Translations under genes and position numbers: made by a program
The notes under the pieces: generated by a model
What the model saw: only the letters and a program-made list of their open reading frames with translations
The model's database searches: none
Told to the model about the DNA's origin: nothing
Assembly (NCBI GenBank): GCA_019359125.1
Contig: JAHHHY010000010.1
Location: 124,001 to 188,000 of the forward strand
DNA length: 64,000 nucleotides
Direction: 5' to 3'
Source: Pleurocapsa minor GSE-CHR-MK 17-07R
GTDB lineage: Bacteria > Chloroflexota > Anaerolineae > Aggregatilineales > Phototrophicaceae
Shown here: piece by piece, positions 1-8,717 of the stretch
How the letters are laid out: the number at the start of each line of letters is the position of its first letter
How positions within the stretch are numbered: position 1 is the first letter of the stretch

Positions 1-228
1 CATATCATCGCCCACCGGATAGTACACGCGCTCGCTGTCGTCATCGCCGTAAAAGAGCGACTGCCACACCTCATCGATGCGCGCCTGGATTTCTGCCTCT
101 GTCAGCCCAATTTCGCTCAACACGTTGGGATACTCACTGGTATAAAAGGCCCCGTCAGGCTGCGTGTCCTGCGCCATCACGCCCGTGGACAGAATGATGA
201 CGGCAACCGCAATCAACCATTTACGCAT
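1..228 (-). CDS. GH8 family glycosidase, N-terminal part (probable reducing-end xylose-releasing exo-oligoxylanase)
   Basis: Only the first 76 codons are inside the window; the gene runs off the left edge. The start ATG at 228 follows a GAGGAA-type ribosome site and opens a signal peptide (MRKWLIAVAVI..., cleavage near VMAQ). The mature start reads FYTSEYPNVLSEIGLTE and then YYPVGDD, which matches the N-terminus of GH8 Rex-type enzymes as I remember them. Those enzymes release xylose from the reducing end of xylo-oligosaccharides. The catalytic residues lie outside the window. It is co-directional with, and 33 bases downstream of, the GH3 gene in a locus that also has xylA, which supports a xylo-oligosaccharide role. 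Another GH8 activity (endoglucanase, chitosanase) cannot be excluded. Confidence 0.7.
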   Translation of the reverse strand, partial: MRKWLIAVAVIILSTGVMAQDTQPDGAFYTSEYPNVLSEIGLTEAEIQARIDEVWQSLFYGDDDSERVYYPVGDDM

Positions 229-261
229 CGCTATTCCTCACTTCGGCTGAACTACCGATGA

Positions 262-2607
262 CTACTCAATCCGTACGGGTGTGAAGAAGACTTGTTCCAC
301 CTCCGTGGACTGACCGACGATTTGCAACTCACCCTTCAGGTGAATGTCTTTCGATGAGCTGCCTGCTTCAACGATGACCGTGCCCGGCTCGACCTGGTAC
401 CGCATGTCCCGGTCGTAAAAGGCGAAATGGCGCACATCCAGCTCAAAAGTAACCGTCCTGCATTCTTTCGGTTGCAGCATCAGTCGCGTGAATCCCTTCA
501 GGGCGCGGACCGGGCGGGTGACCGTCGCGATTGGGTCGCCGATGTAGAGCTGCACCACTTCTTCACCTGCGCGGTCACCCGTGTTGGTCACATTCAGGCT
601 GACCTGCACGACGTCTTCGGCTGTCACACTGTGTGGCGAGATGCGCAGATCGCTGTATTCGAACTGGGTATAGCTCAATCCAAAGCCGAACGGATACAGC
701 GGGTCGGTGCCGATTTCGACATAGCTTCCCTGCCAGTGCGACCTGCCACCTGAGGGCTTGTGATTGTAGAAGACCGGAACCTGGCCCACATGGCGCGGGA
801 AGGATACCGGCAGCTTGCCACCAGGATTGATATCCCCGAAGAGCGCGTCGGCCACGGCCGCGCCACCCTGCTCGGCGGGCAGCCAGGCCACCAGCACCGC
901 CGGAATGTGCTCGGCAATCCAGGCCAGTGTGTACGGGCGGCCGTTGGTGAGCACGACGACGGTCGGTGTGCCGGTCGCATAAATGGCTTCTACCAGCTGC
1001 TGCTGCACGCCGGGCAGGTTGAGGTCGGCACGGTCAATCGATTCGCCGCTGGTGCAGCCCGGCGCCAGCCCGCTTTTGTCGCCCACCACGACAATCGCGA
1101 CATCAGCCTGTGCAGCCAGCGCGGTCGCTTCCGCAAAACCGCTTGTGTCCGTGCTGAGTATGTCGCAGCCCCGTGCATAGTCCACCTGCGTGTGCACCGA
1201 AACCATCTGCCGCACCCCCTGCAGGACGGTCACGGTTGGCGGGAAATGCTCCGTCCAGTCGATGACATCCTCGCGTGCCGCAGTTGGCGCGTCCGGGCTG
1301 ACATCCGGGTTAAACATGTGCTCGAAGTGTGACGGGTAGTGATAATCGCCCTGCATCAGACGGGCGCTGTCTGCGCTGGGGCCAATCACGGCGATTTTGC
1401 CCAAAGTTTTTGAGAGCGGCAGCAGGGCGCCGTCGTTCTTGAGCAGGACCAGCGACTGCTGCGCAATCTGACGCGACAGGTCGACCGTTTCCGGCTTCGA
1501 AAAGACTTCCAGCACGCGGCCTTCGTCCACATACGGCTGATCGAACAGCCCCCAGTCGAATTTGGCCGTGAGCACGCGCTCGACGCAGGCGTCCACCAGC
1601 GACATTTTGATCTGACCGCTTTCCAGCCCGGCAAGCAGCGGGTCGCCGTAGCCATTCGGGGTGGGGAGCTCAATATCGAGCCCGACTTCCAGCGCCATGC
1701 GCGCCGCCTCGCTGCGGTCGGTGGTCAGATGATGGTAATCGACAATCTGCGCTATCGTGAAGTAATCGGACACGATCAGCCCTGTGAAGCCCATCTCGCC
1801 GCGCAGCAGATCGACCAGCAGTTCTTTGGATACGCCGCAGGGAATGCCATCCATTTCCTGGTAGGCATTCATGATGGTGGCGATTTTGCCTTCTTTGATG
1901 ACCGCCTTGAAAGGCGTCACATAGATTTCGCGCAGTTCACGGGCTGGAATGTGCGAGGGTGCCCAGTTCATGCCGCCTTCGCTGGCCGCGTACCCCACGA
2001 AATGCTTGGCGGTCGCGGCGATCCCGGTCTTGAGGTTGTCACCCTGCAAACCGCGCACGTAGGCCGTGCCCAGCGCGCTGACGAGGAATGGGTCTTCGCC
2101 ATACGTTTCTTCCACGCGCCCCCAGCGGGCGTCGCGCACCACATCCAGCACGGGCGCAAGCGCATGATGCGCGCCGACCGCGCGCATCTGATGGCGCATC
2201 GCGATGGTCATTTCTTCGATCAGGGCCGGATTCCAGGTAGCGGCCTGGCCGATCGACTGTGGAAAGGTCGTCGCCCCGCGCATCAGGATACCGGCGCAGG
2301 TTTCCTCGTGGATCATCGCCGGGATGCCGAGGCGCGTGTTTTCGATGATATAGCGCTGAATCTGGTTGGCGAGGGCGGCCACCTGTGGCGGATTGACCAG
2401 CGCATTGGCGCCCAGGCGGGAAATCTGGCCGACCCCGTTCTTCAGGACTTCCGGCTGGCGCTCCGGCACGAAGCGCCGGTGTTCGTCCAGCAGGGCGATC
2501 GCCCAGATGCCCCACAACTGTGCCGCTTTTTCCGCGGGCGTCATCTCCGCCATAAGTGCAGAGACACGCTCACTAATGCTGTGCGTCTGAATCTGATAGT
2601 TCGTCAT
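262..2607 (-). CDS. GH3 family beta-xylosidase/beta-glucosidase
   Basis: A 781-residue GH3 enzyme of full typical length without a signal peptide, so probably cytoplasmic. It has the N-terminal TIM barrel (about 40-350) with KHF and the segment EETYGEDP. The nucleophile is Asp281 in LIVSDYF. The alpha/beta sandwich (about 395-640) carries TSGESIDRADLNLPG, whose Glu is the likely acid/base. A fibronectin III-like domain ends the protein (about 680-760). The EGGMNWAP segment is typical of GH3 members that act on xylo- or gluco-oligosaccharides. It lies in the ABC-transporter operon behind a LacI regulator and opposite xylA, so imported xylo-oligosaccharides are the most likely substrates. Beta-glucosidase or arabinofuranosidase activity is possible. 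Confidence 0.85.
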   Translation of the reverse strand: MTNYQIQTHSISERVSALMAEMTPAEKAAQLWGIWAIALLDEHRRFVPERQPEVLKNGVGQISRLGANALVNPPQVAALANQIQRYIIENTRLGIPAMIHEETCAGILMRGATTFPQSIGQAATWNPALIEEMTIAMRHQMRAVGAHHALAPVLDVVRDARWGRVEETYGEDPFLVSALGTAYVRGLQGDNLKTGIAATAKHFVGYAASEGGMNWAPSHIPARELREIYVTPFKAVIKEGKIATIMNAYQEMDGIPCGVSKELLVDLLRGEMGFTGLIVSDYFTIAQIVDYHHLTTDRSEAARMALEVGLDIELPTPNGYGDPLLAGLESGQIKMSLVDACVERVLTAKFDWGLFDQPYVDEGRVLEVFSKPETVDLSRQIAQQSLVLLKNDGALLPLSKTLGKIAVIGPSADSARLMQGDYHYPSHFEHMFNPDVSPDAPTAAREDVIDWTEHFPPTVTVLQGVRQMVSVHTQVDYARGCDILSTDTSGFAEATALAAQADVAIVVVGDKSGLAPGCTSGESIDRADLNLPGVQQQLVEAIYATGTPTVVVLTNGRPYTLAWIAEHIPAVLVAWLPAEQGGAAVADALFGDINPGGKLPVSFPRHVGQVPVFYNHKPSGGRSHWQGSYVEIGTDPLYPFGFGLSYTQFEYSDLRISPHSVTAEDVVQVSLNVTNTGDRAGEEVVQLYIGDPIATVTRPVRALKGFTRLMLQPKECRTVTFELDVRHFAFYDRDMRYQVEPGTVIVEAGSSSKDIHLKGELQIVGQSTEVEQVFFTPVRIE

Positions 2608-2619
2608 GACGTGAAACCT

Positions 2620-3489
2620 TTACCCTTTGAGTTCGCCACCCGTTAAGCCGGTGACGATATAGCGCTGTGTGACGATGTAAAACAGAACCGCGGGGACGAT
2701 CAGCAGCGACACGAAGGCCATCACGCGCCCCCAATCCGTGCCGAACTGTCCCTGAAACTGCATGATGCCCAGGGTGAGCGGCCATTTGGAATCGTCCGTC
2801 AGCACCAGTAGCGGCAGAAAATACTCGTTCCACGAGACGATGGTTTGCAGCACCACGATGGCGCCCAGGGCAGGGCGGGCCAGCGGCAGCAGCACATACC
2901 AGAAGAATCCCAGCGTGCCGCAGCCATCGATGTAGGCCGCATCTTCCAGCTCGGACGGGATGGCACGGAAGAAACCGCGCAGAATCAGCGTGCTGCCAGG
3001 GATGCCAAAGGCGACCAGCGGCAGAATCACGCCGAAGTAGCTGTCGATCAGGCTGAACTGGCGCACCTGGATGAAGACCGGCAGAAACGCGATGGTGACC
3101 GGGAACAGCAGCCCCAGGGTGAAGAAATTGAAGATCAGCTCGCGCCCCCGGAAGACCAGTCGGCTGAAGACAAAGGCCAGCAGCGCGGAAGATGAAACCG
3201 TGAGCGTGACCGTGCCGAACACGATAATCAGGCTGTTTCCAAGCTGCCGCCAGAATGTGTCGCTGGCGATGATGCCGGTGTAGTTTTCCCAGCGGGGTAT
3301 GGCAGGCAGGCCGAAGGGTTCGCTGTATAACTCGCCGGTCGTCTTGAGCCCCCCCAGCACAGCGGTCACAATCGGGCCGAGGATGATGAGCGCCAGCGCA
3401 ATCAGCACGAGATACTGGCCTGCACGGGCAATCACGAAGCGCAGGGGAGGCATGCGCCTGTTGAATGGTTTTGTCATCGAGGCTGACAT
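2620..3489 (-). CDS. Sugar ABC transporter permease, MalG-like (CUT1)
   Basis: A polytopic inner membrane protein of 289 residues with about six membrane segments. The cytoplasmic EAA loop reads EDAAYIDGCG...LLP, the contact site for the ATPase. The start at 3489 is preferred because GGAGGG stands just upstream; a longer reading frame has no such site. It follows the MalF-like permease by 13 bases and precedes the GH3 gene by 12, so the three are co-transcribed. Together with the binding protein at 4539-5831 it would import xylo-oligosaccharides. No ATPase gene is nearby, so a shared MsmK/UgpC-type ATPase encoded elsewhere is expected. Confidence 0.88.
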   Translation of the reverse strand: MSASMTKPFNRRMPPLRFVIARAGQYLVLIALALIILGPIVTAVLGGLKTTGELYSEPFGLPAIPRWENYTGIIASDTFWRQLGNSLIIVFGTVTLTVSSSALLAFVFSRLVFRGRELIFNFFTLGLLFPVTIAFLPVFIQVRQFSLIDSYFGVILPLVAFGIPGSTLILRGFFRAIPSELEDAAYIDGCGTLGFFWYVLLPLARPALGAIVVLQTIVSWNEYFLPLLVLTDDSKWPLTLGIMQFQGQFGTDWGRVMAFVSLLIVPAVLFYIVTQRYIVTGLTGGELKG

Positions 3490-3502
3490 CTGGTGTCCCT
3501 CC

Positions 3503-4459
3503 CTACACTGTGCCGGCATAGTCGCGCCGCATGACCGCGCGCTGATAGCCGACCGAGAAAATCAACGAGATGACGAAGATGAGCACAGCGACGGCGCTGC
3601 CGAAGCCCAGATTGAAACTCTTGATGCCGAAGCGATACATGTATGTCGCCATCACCTGCGTCGCATTGGCAGGCCCGCCGGACGTCAGAATCCAGATCAG
3701 CACGAACTGGTTGAGCGAGCCGAGCACGGACAGGTAAATGGTCAGGCGGATGGTGGGTGCCAGCAGGGGCAGGGTCATATAGCGGATGACCTGAAGCTCG
3801 CTTGCGCCGTCGATGCGGGCGGCTTCTTCAATTTCGGTGTTGATCGATTGCAGGCCGGCCATGTACAGAATCATGTGCAGGCCAAAGTATTTCCAGGTGA
3901 TGACAAAGAAGACGGCCACCAGCGCGATATCGCGGTTGGCCAGCCATCCCTGCGGCACATAGCCCGGAATGAGTGTGCCCAGCACCGTGTTCAGCAAACC
4001 ACCGCCGGGATTGTAAACAAAGGTCCAGATAATGGCGGTGATAATTTCGGAAAAAACATAGGGCATAAAAAAGATGCTGCGGAAGATCGACCGTCCCGGC
4101 AGTTTTCGCCCCACCATGAGGGCCAGCGTCATCGCCAGCGGAAGCTGAATCAGCAGCGACAGCGACGTGATAATCAGGCTGTTGACGACTGAGCTTTGGA
4201 ACACGCTGTGTTCGATCGCGCGCTGGTAGTTTCCGAGCGCGAAAAAATCGCTCACCGGGCCAAGGCCATTCCAGTCGAACAAACTATAGTAGGCCGCCTG
4301 GATGATGGGAATAATCAGGAACAGCGTATAGATGATCGCCCCAGGGATGATGAACATCCCGACGGTGAGAAGCTGATCGTTTCTGGCGCGTGGACGTTCG
4401 GAAGTGCCCGGGCGTTCACGCGAGGTAAAGCGAAAGCGCGGTGTCGAACGGCTTCCCAT
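3503..4459 (-). CDS. Sugar ABC transporter permease, MalF-like (CUT1)
   Basis: A 318-residue membrane protein with a basic N-terminus, about six membrane segments and the EAA loop EEAARIDGASELQ...LPLL. The ATG at 4459 is chosen because AAAGGA precedes it at a suitable distance; an upstream in-frame ATG at 4507 would lie inside the stem-loop at 4494-4521. It is the partner of the MalG-like permease directly downstream. The upstream neighbour is the matching solute-binding protein. Confidence 0.88.
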   Translation of the reverse strand: MGSRSTPRFRFTSRERPGTSERPRARNDQLLTVGMFIIPGAIIYTLFLIIPIIQAAYYSLFDWNGLGPVSDFFALGNYQRAIEHSVFQSSVVNSLIITSLSLLIQLPLAMTLALMVGRKLPGRSIFRSIFFMPYVFSEIITAIIWTFVYNPGGGLLNTVLGTLIPGYVPQGWLANRDIALVAVFFVITWKYFGLHMILYMAGLQSINTEIEEAARIDGASELQVIRYMTLPLLAPTIRLTIYLSVLGSLNQFVLIWILTSGGPANATQVMATYMYRFGIKSFNLGFGSAVAVLIFVISLIFSVGYQRAVMRRDYAGTV

Positions 4460-4493
4460 CTGATTATCCTTTCTGATTGGACGGCTGGTGGAC

Positions 4494-4521
4494 ATGGGGG
4501 ATGCCATGTGACATCCCCCAT
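4494..4521 (-). terminator. Intercistronic stem-loop between binding protein and permease genes
   Basis: Perfect 10-bp inverted repeat ATGGGGGATG / CATCCCCCAT with an 8-base loop and no U-tract. It lies between the binding-protein gene and the permease genes. A structure here usually stabilises or attenuates the transcript so that binding protein exceeds permease; this role is inferred. Confidence 0.6.
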
Positions 4522-4538
4522 ATGATGATCAGTATCGC

Positions 4539-5831
4539 TTATTCCAGCTCGAACGAGGCGACATCTTCAATGGCCTGGGCCGCATCCGCCGGGGCGAGCG
4601 TCCCGACAAACAGTCCTTCGACACCGTCCAGGACGGCCTGCGCGACTGCCGGCGGCAGGAACTGGTCGTAGTAAAGCTGATAGTAGCCAGCTTCATTGCG
4701 CGCTGCGGTAACCGCCTGAAGCAGCGGGTCGGTGACTGCGCCTTCCGCATCCGTGACGGTCGGGATGAAGCCAGTGTTCAGTTCGACAAACCGGGTCTGA
4801 ACTTCGGGGCTGGTCAGGAAGCGGAGGAAGTCAACCGCTGCATCCGGGGCGTTCACACCGACTGCGAAGCCGTCGCCACCACCGAGCACGTCGGTTGGGT
4901 TGCCCGCGCCGCCTTCAACCGTGGGGAAGGGGAACCAGCCGAGTTCACCAGGGGGCAGGCCTTCACCGCTGGTGCTGTTACCCTGCTGAACGCCGGGGGC
5001 CCACTGGCCCATCAGCTCCATCGCTGCTTCGCCATTGCCAACCAGGCCTGCTTCCTGCCCGTAGCCCATCGCCATAAAGTCGGTCTGGAAGGGTTGCAGG
5101 GTGGTCAGTTCCATCAGCCGCTCACCAGCAGCCACGAACGCCGGGTCTGCGAACGAACCTTCACGGGTATATGCGCTTTCAAAAGCCGCCTGGCCGCCTT
5201 CACGGATAGCCAGATACACCCACCAGAAGTGACCGGGCCACTTGTCACGGCCGCCCAGCGCGATCGGGGTGATGCCAGCGTCCTTCAGCAGCTGCACGTC
5301 GGCCAGGAATTCGTCCCATGTTTCCGGGGTGCCTTCGATGCCTGCTTCAGCAAACAGACGGGTGTTGTACCAGAAGCCCACCGCGCCAAAGTTCATCGGG
5401 ATGCCGTAGTAGGCGCCTTCATAGCTGTACAGATTGAGTGCTGCCTGGGTGCTGAAGGAATTCTGCCACGCGCTGTCATCAGCAGTCAGATCAGCGGTGA
5501 TGTCGCGCAGCAGGCCGGCTTCCGCATAATTCCACATCACGCCGCCGCCCCAGCTCTGGAAGATGTCCGGCGGGTCGCCCGACTGCATGACGGTGGCGAG
5601 GCGCTCTTTGAAGGCCTCGTTTTCCAGGTGCGTGATTTCGATCGTCACGCCAGGATTGTCATCCATAAATTCCTGGGCAAGTGTCTCTGACAGGGCGGTG
5701 AGTTCCGGCGGGGTGGTGTAAATCGTCCACCAATCAATCGTGACGGGGTCCTGCGCGGCGACAACTCCTACTGAAAAGAGCCCCAATGTGCCGATAATTA
5801 CGGCAATCAACAGAAATCTACGAGCGTTCAT
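4539..5831 (-). CDS. Extracellular solute-binding protein, family 1 (CUT1 sugar importer)
   Basis: A secreted 430-residue binding protein with a signal peptide (MNARRFLLIAVIIGTL..., cleavage near VVAAQ) and no lipobox cysteine. The mature part has the family 1 pattern: TIDWWTIYT at the start, EITHLENEAFKERLATVM, and DPPDIFQSWGGG. The ATG at 5831 follows a good AAGGAG site. It is the first gene of the operon, with a LacI-type palindrome about 30 bases upstream of the start. Context (GH8, GH3, xylA) points to xylo-oligosaccharides, which is an inference. Confidence 0.88.
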   Translation of the reverse strand: MNARRFLLIAVIIGTLGLFSVGVVAAQDPVTIDWWTIYTTPPELTALSETLAQEFMDDNPGVTIEITHLENEAFKERLATVMQSGDPPDIFQSWGGGVMWNYAEAGLLRDITADLTADDSAWQNSFSTQAALNLYSYEGAYYGIPMNFGAVGFWYNTRLFAEAGIEGTPETWDEFLADVQLLKDAGITPIALGGRDKWPGHFWWVYLAIREGGQAAFESAYTREGSFADPAFVAAGERLMELTTLQPFQTDFMAMGYGQEAGLVGNGEAAMELMGQWAPGVQQGNSTSGEGLPPGELGWFPFPTVEGGAGNPTDVLGGGDGFAVGVNAPDAAVDFLRFLTSPEVQTRFVELNTGFIPTVTDAEGAVTDPLLQAVTAARNEAGYYQLYYDQFLPPAVAQAVLDGVEGLFVGTLAPADAAQAIEDVASFELE

Positions 5832-5860
5832 ACTGACTCCTTAAAAATACTATAGACTAC

Positions 5861-5876
5861 TTGCAAGCCTTTGCAA
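5861..5876. promoter_or_regulatory. LacI-type operator upstream of the transporter operon
   Basis: The palindrome TTGCAAGCCTTTGCAA has TTGCAA half-sites with the same 4-base centre as the sites at 7022 and 7161. On the minus strand it overlaps a possible -35/-10 pair (TTGCAA, 16 bases, TATAGT). Binding by the adjacent LacI protein would block transcription of the binding-protein operon. Confidence 0.6.
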
Positions 5877-5917
5877 AACTGGCGCAAAAAATGGATGCCT
5901 GGGTCCCTCCCTTCTGT

Positions 5918-6946
5918 TTATCCCCTTGGGGCGCTCGAATCTCGCACGATCAGCTCAGTGGCGAGGGTCACACGGCGCGCTTCTCTTTCGGGGTTCTCTA
6001 GTTTCTCAAGCAGGAGTCGAACAGCGACCTGTCCAATCTGGACAAGCGGTTGACGGACTGTCGTCAGTTTGGGGTATGCCAGTGACGCAAGCGGAATGTC
6101 GTCGAAACCGACGACTGAGATATCTTCGGGAATGCGCAGGCCGGTCTCGTGAATGGCATCGAGCACGCCGAACGCGGTGAGGTCATTGGAGGCAAAAATA
6201 GCGGTGGGTGGCTGCTCCAGGCTCAGCAAACGTTTTGCGCCGGAATAGCCGCTTTTGGTCATGTAATCACCCTCGATCACCAGGGATTCATCGTAGGCAA
6301 TCCGATGGTGCTGCAGGGCGGCACGATAGCCGTCAAAACGTTCGCGGGCGCTGTTCAGCTGGGGCGCACCCATGATAAAGCCAATGCGCTGATGCCCCAG
6401 CTTGATCAGGTACGCAGTGGCGTCGTAGGCACCCTGCCAGTTGGTCGCGTCGACGGTGGTGCTGTTATACATGTTGTCGATCTGGTCGACGAGGACATAG
6501 GGGAAATCCTGCCTCGGCAGCGCCTGCAGGTAATTCTGCGCGTTGTGCGGCACAAGCAGAATCAGGCCGTCAGCCAGGCCGTTGGCAATTGTTTTGACGT
6601 AAAGCGACTCTTTGCCCTGATAGCGATGCGTGGTGTAGAGCATCATGTCGTAATCAGAGTGGGCAAGTTCCTGGTCGATGCCGCTGACGATTTCGGTGAT
6701 GTAGCCGTTATCCAGCCCTGGCACGAGCAGTCCAATAATCTGGGTTTTGCCGCCGGCCAGGCTGCGCGCCTGAATATTGGCGACATATCCCATGCGCTCG
6801 GCGGTCTTGAGGACTTTTTCGCGGGTGGATCCTTTGACAAAGTCAAAACCGTTCAATACCCGCGACACCGTCGAGTATGAGACGCCGGATTCCCGTGCGA
6901 CATCCAGAATGGTGATTTGCGAAATCTTTTTGCGACTGGTCTGCAA
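5918..6946 (-). CDS. LacI family transcriptional regulator (probable xylose/xylo-oligosaccharide repressor)
   Basis: A 342-residue LacI-family protein. The N-terminal helix-turn-helix reads ITILDVARESGVSYSTVSRV, followed by the hinge helix near ARSLAGGKT. A periplasmic-binding-protein-like effector domain fills the rest (IGLLVPG, AIFASNDLTAFGVLDA, VVGFDDIPLA). The start is a TTG at 6946 with GGGAA upstream. It is divergent from xylA and sits upstream of the transporter operon. Palindromes at 5861, 7022 and 7161 mark operon, own and xylA promoters. The effector is probably a xylose-type sugar, inferred from the target genes. Confidence 0.88.
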   Translation of the reverse strand: MQTSRKKISQITILDVARESGVSYSTVSRVLNGFDFVKGSTREKVLKTAERMGYVANIQARSLAGGKTQIIGLLVPGLDNGYITEIVSGIDQELAHSDYDMMLYTTHRYQGKESLYVKTIANGLADGLILLVPHNAQNYLQALPRQDFPYVLVDQIDNMYNSTTVDATNWQGAYDATAYLIKLGHQRIGFIMGAPQLNSARERFDGYRAALQHHRIAYDESLVIEGDYMTKSGYSGAKRLLSLEQPPTAIFASNDLTAFGVLDAIHETGLRIPEDISVVGFDDIPLASLAYPKLTTVRQPLVQIGQVAVRLLLEKLENPEREARRVTLATELIVRDSSAPRG

Positions 6947-7021
6947 GACGTTAAATTCCCAAAGACAGAGTTCGTATTCAGCAAAAGTTTCTCATATTGG
7001 TCACGTTTACGCCAATCGATA

Positions 7022-7037
7022 CTGCAAACGCTTGCGA
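7022..7037. promoter_or_regulatory. LacI-type operator upstream of the regulator gene
   Basis: CTGCAAACGCTTGCGA is an imperfect copy of the perfect site at 7161 (shared core TGCAAACGCTTGC). It lies about 75 bases upstream of the regulator start, consistent with autoregulation. Confidence 0.6.
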
Positions 7038-7126
7038 AAACAGTAGCACCGTCTGAAAAGTCTGTCAAGCATTTCATGCAGATGGGCAGGCTGGTCTCGT
7101 GATTCCTGCGGATGACGGGGAAGATG

Positions 7127-7156
7127 TTGACATAATCGGCTGGTTTACGTTACATT
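7127..7156 (+). promoter_or_regulatory. Putative sigma-70 promoter of xylA
   Basis: TTGACA at 7127-7132 and TACATT at 7151-7156 are separated by 18 bases. The LacI-type operator starts 5 bases further on, at the expected transcription start, which is the classic arrangement for repression by steric block. Confidence 0.5.
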
Positions 7157-7160
7157 TCAA

Positions 7161-7176
7161 CTGCAAACGCTTGCAG
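7161..7176. promoter_or_regulatory. LacI-type operator at the xylA promoter
   Basis: CTGCAAACGCTTGCAG has perfect CTGCAA/TTGCAG half-sites around a CpG-containing centre, the general form of LacI/GalR operators. It is placed directly after the putative xylA -10 element. Confidence 0.7.
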
Positions 7177-7270
7177 ATATTGGTCGGAGCTGGCAGCTTT
7201 TGCGTCAGGCGCGGGCCCGGCAGGACAGGGCGACCGAAACGTGATGCCAGCCCCTCAAAAGGAGTTTTTG

Positions 7271-8434
7271 ATGTCATACGATGCAAAACCGGAACATAAA
7301 TTTACGTTTGGACTTTGGACCGTGGGCAACACCGGGCGCGATCCGTTTGGCTCGCCCACGCGTGAGACCCTGACACCGGTGCAGCTGGTGCGCATGCTGG
7401 CCGAGCAGGGCGTGTATGGGGTCAATTTTCATGACAATGACCTGGTGCCCATTGATGCGTCGCCAGCCGAACGCGACCGGATCGTGACAGATTTTCGCCA
7501 GGCCCTGAACGATACCGGCCTGGTGGTGCCGATGGCGACGACCAATCTGTTTTCAGATCCCGTCTTCAAAGATGGCGCGTTCACGGCGAATGACCCTAAA
7601 GTGCGCGCGTATGCCTTGCAGAAGACCATCCGTGCGATTGAACTGGGTGTCGAGCTGGGCGCAACAGTCTACGTTTTCTGGGGTGGGCGCGAGGGCACCG
7701 AGACTGACAGCAGCAAGAATCCGCTCGACAGCGCGAAGCGGTTCCGCGACGCGCTCAATTTCCTGTGCGCCTATGTGAAGGCCCAGGGCTATGACCTCAG
7801 GTTCGCATTGGAGCCGAAGCCCAATGAGCCACGCAGCGATATTTATCTGCCCACCGTGGGCAGCATGCTTGGTTTCATCACCACGCTCGATCATCCGGAA
7901 ATGGTCGGCCTGAATCCTGAAGTCGCGCACGAGCACATGGCCGGGCTGAACTTCATGCACGCGGTGGCGCAGGCGTGGGATGCCGGAAAGCTCTTTCACA
8001 TTGACCTGAACGATCAGTTGTTTGGCCGCTATGACCAGGATTTTCGCTTTGGCAGCGTGATGCCCAAGCAGGCCTTTTATCTGGTGCGCTTTCTGGAAAG
8101 CGTGGGATACAGCGGTTCGCGCCATTTTGACGCGCATGCCTATCGCACGGCGGACTATGACGACGTGAAGGAATTTGTGCGCGGATGCACGCGTACCTAT
8201 CTGATCCTGAAAGAAAAGGCCGAGCGCTTCAATCAGGACAGCGAAATTCAGTCGCTCTTGTCTGAAATTCAGGCCGATCAGGGCGACTATGCCTACCTGA
8301 GCAGCGGGTATTCGCCTGAGGCGGTGAATCGGCTGAATGCTGAAGCTTTTGACCGCGCCGCCATGAACCGTCGCCGTCTGCCGTATGAGCGGCTGGATCA
8401 GCTCACGATTGAGCTGATGCTGGGCGCGCGCTAG
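7271..8434 (+). CDS. xylA: Xylose isomerase
   Basis: A 387-residue cytoplasmic enzyme of the short, actinobacterial-type (class I) xylose isomerases, converting D-xylose to D-xylulose. Active-site residues fall at the canonical numbers: His54 (GVNFHDND), Glu181 (LEPKPNEP), Glu217 and His220 (NPEVAHEH), and Asp245 (HIDLND), with further metal ligands in YDQDFRFG and FDAHAY. The ATG at 7271 is chosen because AAGGAG precedes it; an upstream in-frame ATG at 7241 has no such site. The promoter and a LacI operator lie upstream. No xylulokinase is adjacent; the FGGY kinase at 35653 is one candidate, others may lie outside the window. Confidence 0.95.
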   Translation: MSYDAKPEHKFTFGLWTVGNTGRDPFGSPTRETLTPVQLVRMLAEQGVYGVNFHDNDLVPIDASPAERDRIVTDFRQALNDTGLVVPMATTNLFSDPVFKDGAFTANDPKVRAYALQKTIRAIELGVELGATVYVFWGGREGTETDSSKNPLDSAKRFRDALNFLCAYVKAQGYDLRFALEPKPNEPRSDIYLPTVGSMLGFITTLDHPEMVGLNPEVAHEHMAGLNFMHAVAQAWDAGKLFHIDLNDQLFGRYDQDFRFGSVMPKQAFYLVRFLESVGYSGSRHFDAHAYRTADYDDVKEFVRGCTRTYLILKEKAERFNQDSEIQSLLSEIQADQGDYAYLSSGYSPEAVNRLNAEAFDRAAMNRRRLPYERLDQLTIELMLGAR

Positions 8435-8636
8435 CTGACTTTATTCGCGGGTCAGGGGGGATGCTGTTTCCTTGCTATGGGCAACCCCTGGCCCGTTAAC
8501 CTGCCTGCGAGGGCCGTCCATCTCCTCCCTCATTCCTGTAAACACTACGGCCAGACAGTACATCCCTGGCTGTGGTGTAGCGCGATAAATCCTTCCGCAT
8601 TACAATCGATCGTAATATCGGGATAAACCTGAATTC

Positions 8637-8642
8637 TATAAT
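8637..8642 (+). promoter_or_regulatory. Possible -10 element for the secreted-protein pair
   Basis: A consensus TATAAT stands 75 bases before the TTG start of the next gene. No convincing -35 hexamer is seen at 16-18 bases. The rest of 8435-8717 holds no gene or repeat that I can see. Confidence 0.25.
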
Positions 8643-8717
8643 ACATTCAGAGTCACGATGCCCCTGTGCATCCAGGGTTTCGAGGAATGATGCGCCTATG
8701 CGTCTAAGGAAAGTATC

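Noticed and set aside
1729-2646. 305-codon plus-strand frame opposite the GH3 gene
   Set aside because: Antisense shadow; the minus strand encodes a full GH3 enzyme with its nucleophile motif.
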